Shown here one piece after another: positions 1-9,191 of a stretch of DNA of 64,000 nt. The stretch covers positions 620,001-684,000 of the forward strand of contig CAWCJL010000005.1 in assembly GCA_963795775.1 (NCBI GenBank), given 5' to 3'. Position numbers and translations under genes: made by a program. How positions within the stretch are numbered: the first letter of the stretch is position 1; the number at the start of each line of letters is the position of its first letter. Origin of the DNA: CAWCJL01 sp963795775. Lineage in GTDB: Bacteria > Acidobacteriota > Terriglobia > Terriglobales > Acidobacteriaceae. The notes below the pieces were generated by a model, which was not told the origin of the DNA, did no database searches, and saw only the letters and a program-made list of their open reading frames with translations.

Positions 1-31
1 ACTGACGCTCCAGAACCTGCTGCGTGCTTGC

Positions 32-382
32 TTAAACAACTCCATTCGCCAGCTCCTCTGCAGCCCGCATCGAATCCGGCACATGGTGGCCTTGAGCGGC
101 AAATGCTTCAAGGTCGCGCTGATTGTACCTCACACGAGCTTTGGGTCCGCGGCCCAATCTGATGAAAGCGGGGCCGATCCCACGGCAACGCCAGGCCCGC
201 AGAGTGCCGGGGTGAATCCCGAGCCACGCTGCGGCCTCGGCGTCCTTCAGGAGGCAGGGGCTGGCCGGTGTGCATCGCGGAGGGGCAGTGGGTGAGGCGT
301 GGTTCTCGGCCCGGGTTTCGTCCCGGCCATCGGATTTGCGGAGCATCCGAACGTGGGGCAGTGCTGCAAGGGTTTCAGTCAT
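32..382 (-). CDS. Small helix-turn-helix DNA-binding protein (excisionase/AlpA-like)
   Basis: A 116-residue protein read from the ATG at 382; an upstream in-frame start at 466 is possible but the first 28 residues look non-coding. The second half reads LLKDAEAAAWLGIHPGTLRA followed by a G-rich wing and RYNQRDLEAF. This is the winged-helix pattern of excisionase/AlpA-type HTH proteins, in which the helix pair ends in W-R-x-x-G-I-G-P and a basic R-Y strand precedes DLEAF. Such proteins regulate or assist integration and excision of mobile elements. It lies beside a candidate replication initiator, which fits a plasmid or integrative-element backbone. The N-terminal ~45 residues are low in recognisable structure. 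The DNA-binding fold is fairly secure; the exact role is inferred. Confidence 0.6.
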   Translation of the reverse strand: MTETLAALPHVRMLRKSDGRDETRAENHASPTAPPRCTPASPCLLKDAEAAAWLGIHPGTLRAWRCRGIGPAFIRLGRGPKARVRYNQRDLEAFAAQGHHVPDSMRAAEELANGVV

Positions 383-1307
383 GGTCGGTATCCTTCTTGC
401 TCTGGAAACATACTGCCTCGGACAGCCTCTCCTGGAAATGGCAGAAGGTGCATGTACCTTCTGCATTGGTTACATAGTCTGCGGTCACACGGAGCCGTCG
501 AGGAGCAGCCGGAGGTCTGGGCCGAACTGCTCCATGCCGCCCCGGGCCACGTCGCATCGAGCAGCCATGAACACACACACCACCGCCCCTGGCGGGCCGT
601 GGGTGATGAAGACCTGCCCGATCCAAGCCCCCATACAACCCGGGTACGGTGACACAAGAGAGCCCGGTCCCGGGAGCCAGGTCCTTGCCATGTTTCCACT
701 TCGGGGAAGACCCCGGTCCATAACCAATAACCAGGGATGCTGGACTCTATTAACCAGGGATGCTGGACTCTATCAGCTATGAGTCCTTACTTCTTCCTTG
801 GCCTTGGCTGGGCAGGGATGCCGGAGCCAGCATCCCTGCCCCCGGGGTGCTGTCACTGGCCACCTTCATCTTTCTCGCCTAAGCGCCGGCCGTCGGGGTC
901 CACGGCTCGGGTCCATCGGTCGACAAGGGAACTGCGCATGGTTGAGAGATCGGGGGCAGGTCACCAGCCCTTGAATCAAACCGGCTCGCCGCCTGCTCGA
1001 GCCCTGCCAGGGCTGTGCTTCGGGATGTCGGGGCCTATTAGCGGAGTTGTCGAACGCTCCGCGCGCGACCGGACGCCTACGTGGTTGCTGGCGGCGAGAA
1101 AGGGATTTTTCAAGGCTGGCCTCACGCTTGGCTTTCCGGGTTTTGCGCCCAAGGCTTTGGCAGGAGCTTCTGCCCTGCCAGTCTGAATGTAAGGGACGGA
1201 CCGCAGCTCACTGGGCTTGCCGCTGGAAGATGCGGCGCGGTCTCGATCTGTAGAACGACCTGGCGCCCGGCGCTAGGAGCCGTAGGTGTTTCTCCAGGAG
1301 AGATTCG
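383..1307. other. Intergenic stretch, no supported gene
   Basis: Open frames here are short, overlap each other on both strands and show no recognisable motif. The only structure seen is the 23-bp tandem duplication at 728-773 and the ribosome-binding site of the next gene just before 1308. Confidence 0.5.
728..773. repeat. Perfect 23-bp tandem duplication
   Basis: The 23-bp unit beginning taaccagggatgctggactc occurs at 728-750 and again at 751-773 without a mismatch. It lies in a non-coding stretch. No function is evident. Confidence 0.9.
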
Positions 1308-1922
1308 ATGAACCAGGTATGGATGACAGGGGAGGGCAGCGGCAGCTATGCCGCTGCCCGTGTCATGCGAGAACAGTACGGGCGCTACTTCGGGAACTGG
1401 CCCTGGCAGTGGTATATAACGCTGGTCTTTTCCAGTGACGTTGGGCAGCATCAGGCGGACGTAATCCTAAACAGCTGGATCAACGAAGTGGAGAAGCGGA
1501 ATCGAGCCCCGCTCTCCCTGCTCATCGGGAAGGAGAGGGCGAACTTCTCGGGATGTGGCCGCCCCTGCGGCCGCATCCATTTCCATGCTCTCGTCCGGTG
1601 CCCTCAACCCCTCGACCCCGAGCACCTGGCGGATCTCTGGCGTCAACCGCAGTTCGGGGGAAACCGGACCTCTGGATCGGGAGCCCATATCGTGCCCTAT
1701 GACCCAGCGCAGGCTGCGGCTGGATACCTGCTGAAGGGCTGGGATTGGCGCGGCCACCGTCTGGAGCTGGCCTCGCCCGTGCGTGCCGAGAGTTGTCGGA
1801 TCTCGTCGAGGATGCGGAAGCAACGGCGGCGGCATTGCCCGGGCTGGGATCCCGAAGGACTGGGCGTGTGCTCTCAAATCTGCACAGCCGCAGAGCCGGA
1901 CCGTCCGGCCGGTGACAATTGA
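1308..1922 (+). CDS. Candidate HUH-type rolling-circle replication initiator (frameshifted C-terminus)
   Basis: The ATG at 1308 is preceded by a strong ribosome-binding site (ccaggagagattcg). Residues 35-41 (WYITLVF) form a first strand. Residues 91-96 read HFHALV, the His-hydrophobic-His metal-binding motif, and residues 140-143 read YLLK, the Tyr-x-x-Lys motif of HUH nucleases. Spacing and size suit small plasmid Rep proteins, which nick one strand at the origin. A REP-associated Y1 transposase is the alternative. From about residue 160 the frame looks wrong: another frame entered near 1788 gives ELSDLVEDAEATAAALPGLG and stops at 1915, so a one-base indel has probably replaced the true C-terminus. 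Family call by motif only; function inferred. Confidence 0.5.
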   Translation: MNQVWMTGEGSGSYAAARVMREQYGRYFGNWPWQWYITLVFSSDVGQHQADVILNSWINEVEKRNRAPLSLLIGKERANFSGCGRPCGRIHFHALVRCPQPLDPEHLADLWRQPQFGGNRTSGSGAHIVPYDPAQAAAGYLLKGWDWRGHRLELASPVRAESCRISSRMRKQRRRHCPGWDPEGLGVCSQICTAAEPDRPAGDN

Positions 1923-3273
1923 GAGGGGATTCCGTAATAGGGAACAAAAAGGCTCCTGCCTGTTCGCTCACTTTCAAGGTATGAGAGCTCCTCATCCGAC
2001 CGGAGGTGGTTGGAAATGGAGGAAGGGGCAGCAGATTTGTAAAGACGCCCGGCAATGCCGATTTCTCCCCGCCTCCTCAGCCCTCGTCATTACCGTTGCG
2101 CGAATACAGAAGTTCTACCCCCAGTTGACCAGGCGAGCCGATGGACGACCGCCAGCATGCCTATGAACCGTACAGTCGAGAGCAGACGCGAAGAAGAGCT
2201 TAGGTCAGGGTAAGCGCGAAGAAGCGGACCGCTCCTTGCTGCGCTAATTGCGAGCGGGGCAGCCGGGCTGCCGGATCGCAACTCGCGCCGCCGCGATTGC
2301 GGCAGGCCACGTTTCCGAGAAAGGGTGGGCCCTCTGAGCGCTGCGGGGGGGCGCTGCACGTGCGGCCCGGGCTGCGCAGGAGAGGGGCCACATCGGGGCG
2401 ACGTCGCGCCGCAACCTGTCGTCTAGAAACTGAGCCGCATGCGCGATCTGGAACCACCGGCGGCCACCAAGGGCGCGGCGGCGCACCGCAACGCGACCTG
2501 CACTCGGCAGAAAGAAAGCTGGGCTCATATTCGGCGGTTGCACCACGCCACGGGACCGTCGCGGGTCGGCGAGGGGGTGGTCTTGAACCACCTGAATACC
2601 TGTCCTCACCTTCCGGGTGGCGAATGAGCGGACTCGAAACCTGCCGGGCCACAGAAGGGAGAGGCAGAAGCAGTGGAGCGTGACACACAGGCCAACAGTA
2701 TGGGTCCATTGACGACCATTCGCGCCATCGTCTTCGGCCATCTGCTGGATGAAAGGCACTTCTGCGCATTCACCTGCTTCCCGCCGCTCTGGCATCTCGC
2801 GGGTCGCTGGGGCATTTGCTTCCAGGCGATGCGAATGGACTGCGGCCCGGCCTGTCACTCGCATGGCCTCACCCGCACCTACCGTCCGCCTGCACTCAAG
2901 GATCGATTCACCCGGCCCTGCACGCCGCCCGCGCCAGGCAAGGCGAGAGCTTCATCCAGGCAGCCCTGGGGGGCTGCCCAGGTGAGCCCATCTCTACCCG
3001 CGGGAGGGCAGGACGGCCGCAGGAAGTCGCATACGGGATGTCATCGGGCGAAAGTCACCCCGGAGCTTTCCCGGCCCCGTCCGGCTTTGCGATGCGCCCT
3101 CAGCCAGGGTGGGGCCGGCCCCTGCCCAGCTCTGGCTAGATCCAACGATCCTGACAAACTCGGGTCCAGGGGCCACGCCGACCTGCCATGATCGGGCGAC
3201 CCGGCGGGTGCTTGGAGCTCTGGCCCGAGTGGCCAGGCGATGTCGTGATCGCCGGGCCCCAGACCCCCGGAAT
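1923..3273. other. Intergenic GC-rich stretch, no supported gene
   Basis: Several long open frames exist on both strands, but they overlap one another, are rich in Arg, Pro, Ser and Cys, and carry no domain I recognise. This is typical of chance frames in GC-rich DNA. It may be decayed island sequence leading into the first copy of the dispersed repeat. Confidence 0.45.
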
Positions 3274-4194
3274 AATGTAACCAGCCCGGGTTACGAATAC
3301 CGGGATTTTCGGTGTTTTTTCGAGGAAGGGCGATACTAAGTGGGCGGCCTATTTCACGGTCTGTGGAAAATGTGGAAATGCGAAAATGCTGGGAAATAAA
3401 CACTCTCGCGGGGCGACCCTTCATTTTCGCCGAGGCCAATTTTCGGACAAAAAAACTGGGTCCGGCGTCGCCCCTCCACCTGAATATCGGAGTCCCTTTC
3501 CTGCGGGAACGGCACGCAGGCCAGCCCCTCCTGACCCGCGCCCGGCCCAAGGCTACCCGAGCCTCAGGCAGGTACGGGAAGACTCCACAGAGATCCGACG
3601 ATGACGATGTCTCGGCACCAAGACCCGCCCGCCATGGTGAGGAACCCATCACCACACATGATCCCCGGCCCGGAGCCCGGGTGCCTAGCAACTTCGACTT
3701 CCCACTCACCTCAATGGGCCCGAGGATATCGACAAGGCGGAGGTGAGGGGGCAGGTAAACCTCGCCTGCCAAGATCAGTGCGCCCTTTAACAGGGAGAAC
3801 ACCGCCGCTCTCCCTTTCCCACAGTAATGAAGTTCCTTATCTGACCGCCCGCTTGGTTGCCAACAGCCGAACCCGGGCCAGAGAGGGATGGGACACCTGT
3901 CCAAACCGATTCTTGCGACGGAGCTGGAGACAGACCCTGTTGGAACGCAAGCAGCGCACTCGGGAGCCAGAAGAGAGCCGGTTCCATCAGCGGGATAGCA
4001 GTGCTCCCGAACACGCAACCTGAAGCCGCATACGCCGGAACGGAGCCTATTGCCGTATCCGGACTTTTCCGGACCTTAGCGTACAGGGCGCGCTCTGCGG
4101 GAGCACAGGGCAACTCGAACAGGCGCCCCGCTTGCGCCGAGAACAGGGGACCAGGTGCATCGACGCGTGGTAAAAGAAAACAGCCTCGCGCGCG
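3274..4194. repeat. Dispersed repeat R1 (diverged copy of the element at 8178-9191)
   Basis: From aatgtaac at 3274 to the cctcgcgcgcgg motif ending at 4194 this segment aligns by eye, in the same orientation, with 8178-9191. Shared landmarks in order are gggttacgaatac, an almost invariant core at 3331-3412, ggtacgggaagactccac, cgcccgccatggtgag, ctgaccgccc, gagagggatgggacacc and aaccaggtgcatcgat. Between landmarks the copies differ by many substitutions and indels. The minus-strand frame across 3290-3480 stays open in both copies with mostly conservative changes, but no protein family is recognised. It could be a non-autonomous mobile element or a duplicated plasmid segment. Confidence 0.8.
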
Positions 4195-5118
4195 GAACTG
4201 GCGTCCTCTGCCGCACGCACCTGAAACCTGCGACCTACCCTGAGCTTCAGGTAAAGCGTCCTAAGCGCTTCGATCGCTACTTAGGAACTTCGGCCCATGA
4301 GGGCCCGACTTCGACGGAGGGGAAAGCAGGGCACCGGTGTCATCAACTCGGGCGGGCAGTTCCCGACTGCCGAGTTCCAGCCTCGGCCGGTTATGACTCA
4401 GATCTGCTGCCCCGTCCTGCCGGTGCGTTCATGCTCAGGACAATCCATCAGGTTCATGCCCACCGGGCTCGAGGGCCCGGTGGCCGGCATTCGGTTCGAT
4501 GATCTGTGAGCGTGACTACCATGCCTGCGGTGCCGACCAGCGTGGTGGCCCCCCGGGGGTGGGGACAGCCATTGAGATCGCGGTCAAGTCGCCGCCGACC
4601 GAGGGGCGCCCATCGGCGCCTTTGAGGCGGCGCCGTTCTGGGCAGTTGGGGCGCGCAGCGGGCAGAGCCATGCGATGGAGCAGAAAAGCAGCCTGCGGAT
4701 GGTCGGGCCTCGTGGGTGGGCGCAGTCTTATGTGCGGTTTTGAAAAAGCGGCGCGATCGCCGTCAGGCGGACAGAACCAGGACCCACCAGAACAGGAGCG
4801 GCTATGGAGCAGCATGGAGCAGAGATGGGATCGTTTTCCTCTGGCACCTTCACTCAACAAATAGCAAACAGAAAAAGCGGACAAGGGGAAAGGCAAAGAT
4901 TGAGATCCCATCTCCGTGGCTCCAAAGTGGGGCTGTCGCCTTTAGCCCTGCCTTCCAGAGTCACAGGCGAACCCTGACTGGGGATGGTGGTGGTTTCGGG
5001 TTCGGGAGTAGCCCCAGAATGCCTTGCGCAATCGGGCAGGAAGCGGCCTAGAATCGATCGGAAGGCACCGGGTGATGCCGGTCAATCCTCCCGAAAGGTC
5101 CTGGAGGCTGCCAGCGCG
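4195..5118. other. Intergenic stretch, no supported gene
   Basis: No open frame here has a recognisable motif. The stretch separates repeat R1 from the frameshifted HNH gene and contains only overlapping low-complexity frames. Confidence 0.4.
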
Positions 5119-5524
5119 ATGCAGAAGCTCCCGCCAACCCGGCAGAAAATCCTGTGGTGCCAGTGCGGCTCCTCCTCGATCCATGCCCGCGGCTTGTGTC
5201 CGACCTGCTACGGACGCCGCCGCTGGGATCAGCTGCACCACGGCGGACTGCATGACGCGGTGCTCCAGCGTGATGCTCGCCGCTGCCAGGCCTGCGGCCA
5301 CGCCGAGGCGGACCGCTACCCCCTGGTCGTTCACCATCGCCACCCGGGAAAGAGCCGGGAGCGGCTCATGGTCACGCTCTGCCGGCCGTGCCACGCCGCA
5401 GATCCACCACCTGCAGGCGATCCGCAAGCTGGTGCCCCTGGCGCTGCTCCACTTGTGGCGCGAACTGCACCCCAACGGCCCCGAGCAGCTGACTTTGCCG
5501 CTAACGGCCAAAGCAGAGTGTTGA
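5119..5524 (+). pseudogene. HNH endonuclease, frameshifted
   Basis: Starting at the ATG at 5119, one frame gives CQCGSSSIHARGLCPTCYGR, then the core QRDARRCQACGH, PLVVHHRHPG and LMVTLCRPCHA. These are the paired Cys-x2-Cys zinc ligands and the His-His catalytic strand of a small HNH nuclease. Immediately after the CHA motif (about 5395) the expected tail, IHHLQAIRKLVPLALLHLWR ending in LTLPL, lies in the next frame and stops at 5524, so one base has been gained or lost. Read through, the protein would be about 135 residues. Such genes are common in phage, plasmid and defence-rich regions. It is either a real pseudogene or a sequence error. Confidence 0.7.
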
Positions 5525-5775
5525 TGTCTGACAAGCGACTCACGTAACAATATGCCCCGCCGCACCGCATGGCCTGACGCGACTCGGACCTGACAACCCT
5601 ACGCCAGCTGTACGGCTACGCGATCCCGCCCATTGAGAGCTCTTGGCCGGTAGCGCCGTGCCGGACGGGGTTTGGGCAGGCTTACTTTCGGCACTGGCGG
5701 GTCAGGGGTGGTGTGCGGCCGTGTCCCACGTCAAACGATTCTTAGAAAGGCTGGGTGGGGCTATCCGTGTGGGTG

Positions 5776-6144
5776 TCACACTCTGGCGAAAAGGTCTAGA
5801 TGTGGTGCTGCGGTTTCGACGATCTGCACCTGGCCATGGCCGGGGTTCACCTGCTTCGATACTTTGAGCAGGCCGAACGAGTGCAGAGTCTTTATGTCGC
5901 GCTGCACCGCCCGCCGACCCCGGTGCAAAGCGCTGGCAAGCTGAGATACCGAGTGCGGCTTCTCCCGCGCTACCTCGAAAAGGCGGAGGCGCTCCGGGGT
6001 GATACACGCGAGCATATCGACCGGGTTTTCGAAGGTGATACGCTGCTCCGCCGTAACATGCTCCCGCTGGTCCAGCTTGCGGGCCCGCGCCAGCTTGCGC
6101 TTGCGCATCTGCTCGAAGCTCTCGATACCGACTAACGTTTTCAT
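5776..6144 (-). CDS. tumA: TumA-type HTH antitoxin
   Basis: A 122-residue protein beginning MKTLVGIESFEQMRKR. Residues 40-100 form a winged helix (ITPERLRLFEVAREKP, then VSQLASALHRGRRAVQRDIK and LHSFGLLKV), the layout of the DNA-binding antitoxin of TumE-family toxin-antitoxin modules. It should bind the operon promoter and neutralise the toxin. Its start overlaps the stop of the upstream gene by ATGA at 6141-6144, and a strong aaggagg site lies within the end of that gene, so the two are translationally coupled. The gene order here is toxin first, antitoxin second. Confidence 0.75.
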   Translation of the reverse strand: MKTLVGIESFEQMRKRKLARARKLDQREHVTAEQRITFENPVDMLACITPERLRLFEVAREKPHSVSQLASALHRGRRAVQRDIKTLHSFGLLKVSKQVNPGHGQVQIVETAAPHLDLFARV

Positions 6145-6443
6145 GCTTCCTCCTTCAGCCGTTCAACCTCGTCGAGAAATCTCTCCAGAGTTTTCTTGTA
6201 GGATTGAAACTCGATCTGCTCAGCCATCCCCATCCAGTGCCGCTCAGGGTAGCCATGGGCGTTGTCATACCCCAGCACTCGCCCATTGTCGGTCTGACAC
6301 AATCCGAAGTGGATAAATGCCAGGTTGTACTTAACCACCGCCCCGGAGGCATCCACGTAAACTTCTTCACGGAGAATTCCGGAGCTCCCCGACTTACAGC
6401 GCAATTGGTGTGAGTCGTTGGTCACCTTGCGGAGCCGAGGCAT
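6141..6443 (-). CDS. tumE: TumE-family toxin (DUF6516)
   Basis: A 100-residue protein from the ATG at 6443 (MPRLRKVTNDSHQLRCKSGS). The motif chain VVKYNLAFIHFGL, then TDNGRVLGYDNAHGYPERHW, then a helical tail ending FLDEVERLKEE is the signature of the TumE toxin family, where an open (I/V)xYN strand precedes a GYDNAHG-x-HRH-like loop. The first His of the usual HRH end is replaced by an E-R-H arrangement here. The downstream HTH gene overlaps by 4 bp, giving a standard two-gene module. The biochemical target of the toxin is not deducible from sequence. Confidence 0.78.
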   Translation of the reverse strand: MPRLRKVTNDSHQLRCKSGSSGILREEVYVDASGAVVKYNLAFIHFGLCQTDNGRVLGYDNAHGYPERHWMGMAEQIEFQSYKKTLERFLDEVERLKEEA

Positions 6444-6460
6444 GATGAATAATATCACAG

Positions 6461-7327
6461 GTGCGTCATCTGGAGACGCACCTGTGGCTAGGTTACTCCG
6501 TTCGCGGCTCTGCCCCGAAACCGAAGAAGCTGCGTCCCTGTCCCTACTGCAAGCTGCTGTTCGGCGGCCGCGAGATGCGCGTGCACCTGCCCTGGTGTGA
6601 GAAGCGGGACGATGGCAGCGAAAGGGCTCAGGATAGTCCGGAAACATCAGCCTCCGTGACTATGTCTGAACTTTGCGCCAGCGTAAACAGTACAATCGGC
6701 GGGATGGGTATTCCAGATATCGTGGCGGCACTGGACGTCGAAATCGACAAACTCCAGAAAGCGCGCAATCTTCTGGCGGGCAGTTTCTCGGTGCCGACCG
6801 CGAGGTCAGCAGCCCGCAGGGTCAAGGTCAACAGACGTCGGCCAAAGCCGGCACCGTCTCCAGTGGCCCAACCGTCCAGAGACAAGAGTCCCTCGTCCGA
6901 GCTCATGGCTGGCGAGCGGAGCGTGACAGTGCAACGCGTGCCACCGCGCAAGCGGCGCCAGGATGGACCGCGGCTGCCGGGGCGGGAGAGGGGCAGTGAA
7001 AACGCCGGGGGCGCTGACAGGCGCGGTCCCGGCTACGCCGGTGGCGGTCTCTGCCGAGCAAGTGCGCGAGGCACAGCGTTCCGCCGCGCTCGACCTATCC
7101 ATCCCACAACCGCCGTTCCTGGAAACTGCGGGTCCAGGGCGCACCCTTGGCTCTCTCCTCCGGGCGCTCGAACGGCAAGAGGGAAGGGAAGCAGACGGAA
7201 TCTGAGCAGTGGCAGCAGCCCGATTCGCAGGGATCCAGTCGCGTCCCTTTCTATCAGCCCGGCAGCTTGCGGTACGTACGCCGCGTTTTTGAGAGAAGGC
7301 GAAATATTCCGTTGGTTCTATCTGTAA
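6461..7327 (+). CDS. Accessory protein(s): zinc-finger start plus a coiled-coil segment, probably frameshifted
   Basis: The frame opens with GTG at 6461, divergent from tumE and only 17 bp from it. Residues 27-46 contain CPYCKLLFGG...HLPWC, a Cys-x2-Cys...His-x3-Cys zinc finger. A second unit starts at the ATG at 6704, behind a weak G-rich site, and reads MGIPDIVAALDVEIDKLQKA, a short coiled coil followed by a basic Pro/Arg linker. After about 6970 the coding-like continuation (ALTGAVPATPVAVSAEQVRE) is in the next frame and stops at 7205, while this frame becomes Gly/Arg-rich. Two small accessory genes, the second frameshifted, is my preferred reading. Function unknown. Confidence 0.4.
   Translation: MRHLETHLWLGYSVRGSAPKPKKLRPCPYCKLLFGGREMRVHLPWCEKRDDGSERAQDSPETSASVTMSELCASVNSTIGGMGIPDIVAALDVEIDKLQKARNLLAGSFSVPTARSAARRVKVNRRRPKPAPSPVAQPSRDKSPSSELMAGERSVTVQRVPPRKRRQDGPRLPGRERGSENAGGADRRGPGYAGGGLCRASARGTAFRRARPIHPTTAVPGNCGSRAHPWLSPPGARTARGKGSRRNLSSGSSPIRRDPVASLSISPAACGTYAAFLREGEIFRWFYL
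7174..7213. repeat. 40-bp dispersed repeat, copy 1
   Basis: The string from ggcaaga through aagcagacggaatctgagca to gtggc recurs at 12638-12676 with a single one-base length difference. One copy ends the frameshifted gene at 6704-7205 and the other sits beside the IS3 remnant, so it may mark an old recombination or insertion boundary. Confidence 0.85.
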
Positions 7328-7649
7328 CGCGCCGGTACAGCGCGCCGTGCTCTTTTTCAACCTTCGGGAAGACTTTCCATGTATCAGGTCGCTGGATCAG
7401 CACATGGCAGACGAACAGGCCGAAGAACCGAGCATCGTTCCACTGATCGTACTTACGCGCCTCTCCCAGGCAAAGATAAAGAGGAATCATACGGCCTGCC
7501 GGTCCAGTCCTTTCCAGGAACGAAACTGGTCACGATCCGCGGGATGCCAGGCCGCACAGTAGCGGAAAGATCAGCAGGAATGGTCCCGATCGAGGACAAA
7601 GGGCCAGAATGCGGTCCGCGCCCTTACAATAGCGGCGAGAGAGGGAGCG
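7328..7649. other. Intergenic stretch upstream of the Uma2 gene
   Basis: No gene is recognised. The end carries the ribosome-binding site gagagggagcg of the Uma2 gene. Confidence 0.5.
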
Positions 7650-8243
7650 ATGCCGGCTACAGCAATCTCAATGGAGGAGTACCTGGCCACCGACTCCTAT
7701 GAGGAGTTTGTGGACGGCGAGCGGATCGAGAAGCCGATGGGCCAGTGGGACCACGAACAGGTGATCTTCGCGCTGCTGTTGTGGTTCAGCCAGCATGAGG
7801 CGGACTGGAAGGTCCAGGCTATCCAGAACATTCGCACCCGGCTTTCCGGGAGCATTGTGCGCGTCCCGGACGTCGCCGTAGTGCCGCTTGAGCACACCGG
7901 CGGGCAGATCATCGAAGGCGCCCCCATCCTCGCCATTGAAGTGGTTTCTCCCGGCCAGCAACTCAGGAGCTACGAGCCCAAGGTCGCCGATTATCTCGAA
8001 CTGGGGGTCGGCGCTGTCTGGGTCATCGACCCGGAACGGCGCGTTGGCTACCAGTGCCGGGGAAAGCAGGTTGCGGACTGGAGGCTTACCCCGGAATTGA
8101 GCGCTGGCGATCGCCCGATCAGGCTCGATCTCGACGCTTTCTTCGAAACCGTGCGCCAGCGTAAATGGACCACCAAAAATGTAACTTCCCCGGGTTACGA
8201 ATACCCGGTTTTTCGGTGTTTTTTCGAGAAACGGCGATACTAA
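7650..8243 (+). CDS. Uma2-family PD-(D/E)XK endonuclease
   Basis: The ATG at 7650 has a good upstream site (gagggagcg). Residues 5-40 are the usual Uma2 opening (ISMEEYLATDSYEEFVDGER). The restriction-fold core follows: RVPDVAVVP near residue 72, ILAIEVVSPGQQL near 95, and K-x2-DYLELGVGAVWVIDP near 112-126, with the acidic residues of the PD and E-x-V positions preserved. The family normally ends near FFETVRQRKW. Here the frame runs about 25 residues further into repeat R2 (TTKNVTSPGYEYPVFRCF), so the original stop has been lost. Uma2 proteins are abundant, often mobile, and of uncertain physiological role; a nuclease activity is inferred. Confidence 0.85.
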   Translation: MPATAISMEEYLATDSYEEFVDGERIEKPMGQWDHEQVIFALLLWFSQHEADWKVQAIQNIRTRLSGSIVRVPDVAVVPLEHTGGQIIEGAPILAIEVVSPGQQLRSYEPKVADYLELGVGAVWVIDPERRVGYQCRGKQVADWRLTPELSAGDRPIRLDLDAFFETVRQRKWTTKNVTSPGYEYPVFRCFFEKRRY

Positions 8244-9191
8244 GTGGGCGGCCTATTTCACGGTCTGTGGAAAATGTGGAAATGCGAAAAAGCTGGGAAA
8301 TAAACACTCTCGCGGGCCGACCCTTCAGTTTCGCAGGAGGCAATTTTCGGATAAAAAACCGGGCCGGGCGCCTGCCTTCCACCTGACCATCTGAGTCCCT
8401 TTCTGCGGGGAACGGAAGGGCACGCCAGTACCCCCTGACCTGCGTCGGCCAACTCCTACCCGACCCTCAGCAGGTACGGGAAGACTCCACGCGATTCGAT
8501 GGTGACGGTGTGGGTCAGGAGGACGCCGCCCGCCATGGTGAGCAAACCCCTGACCACCACGTCGCCCCCCGACGCGGAGGCTGATTGCATGGCCCACTTC
8601 GAGGATGCCACTCACGTCCCCGAGGATCTCGATAAGGGCGAGGTGAGGGCGGAGGTAAACATGGGGCCGGCGAAGAACCAGCGAGCCCTCTCGCAGGGAG
8701 AACGCCGCCGTTCTCCCTTTCGCACAGCACTGGAATCCCGGCATATCTGACCGCCCAGCCTGGTTGCGGACGGGAGCCAGCTCAAGAGAGGGATGGGACA
8801 CCGGTCCCAGACCGATCGTTGCGGGGTGGAACTGGCAGGCAAACCCGGACGGAACCCAAGCGCACCTTGGGGGACAAGAGCGAAGCCCGGGGAGGTCAGC
8901 GGGATCGCCGCGCCTTCCCGCCAGGTCTACCCTGAGCCGCATACCCCGGAAGGGAGGGAAGGGCTATCGGTCAGAATCCTGCCCTGCGGTGTCCCCGTCG
9001 TAGAGCACGGGTTGACGCCAGGAGCGTTGCGCGACAGCAACGCACCGAAGCATGCGAACGCGGATTCCGGAAAAGGGAACGTCGAGGCCGGTGCGACCGG
9101 GGGCAAGCGGGAAGAGCGCATCCGTCCAACCTGAGAACAAGGAACCAGGTGCATCGATGCCGGGGGAAAAGAGAACCGCCTCGCGCGCGCG
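8178..9191. repeat. Dispersed repeat R2 (partner of 3274-4194)
   Basis: Same landmarks and orientation as R1, with the near-identical core at 8235-8316. The left edge cuts into the end of the Uma2 gene and the right edge lies just past the broken end of the sigma-like gene, so both neighbours appear to have lost their natural 3' ends where the element begins or stops. No terminal inverted repeats or target duplications could be seen by eye. Being diverged, the duplication is not recent. Confidence 0.8.

Noticed and set aside
2244..2864. Long minus-strand open frame of about 200 residues
   Set aside because: Arg/Ala/Pro-rich with no domain pattern, overlapped by equally long frames on the other strand; typical chance frame in GC-rich DNA.
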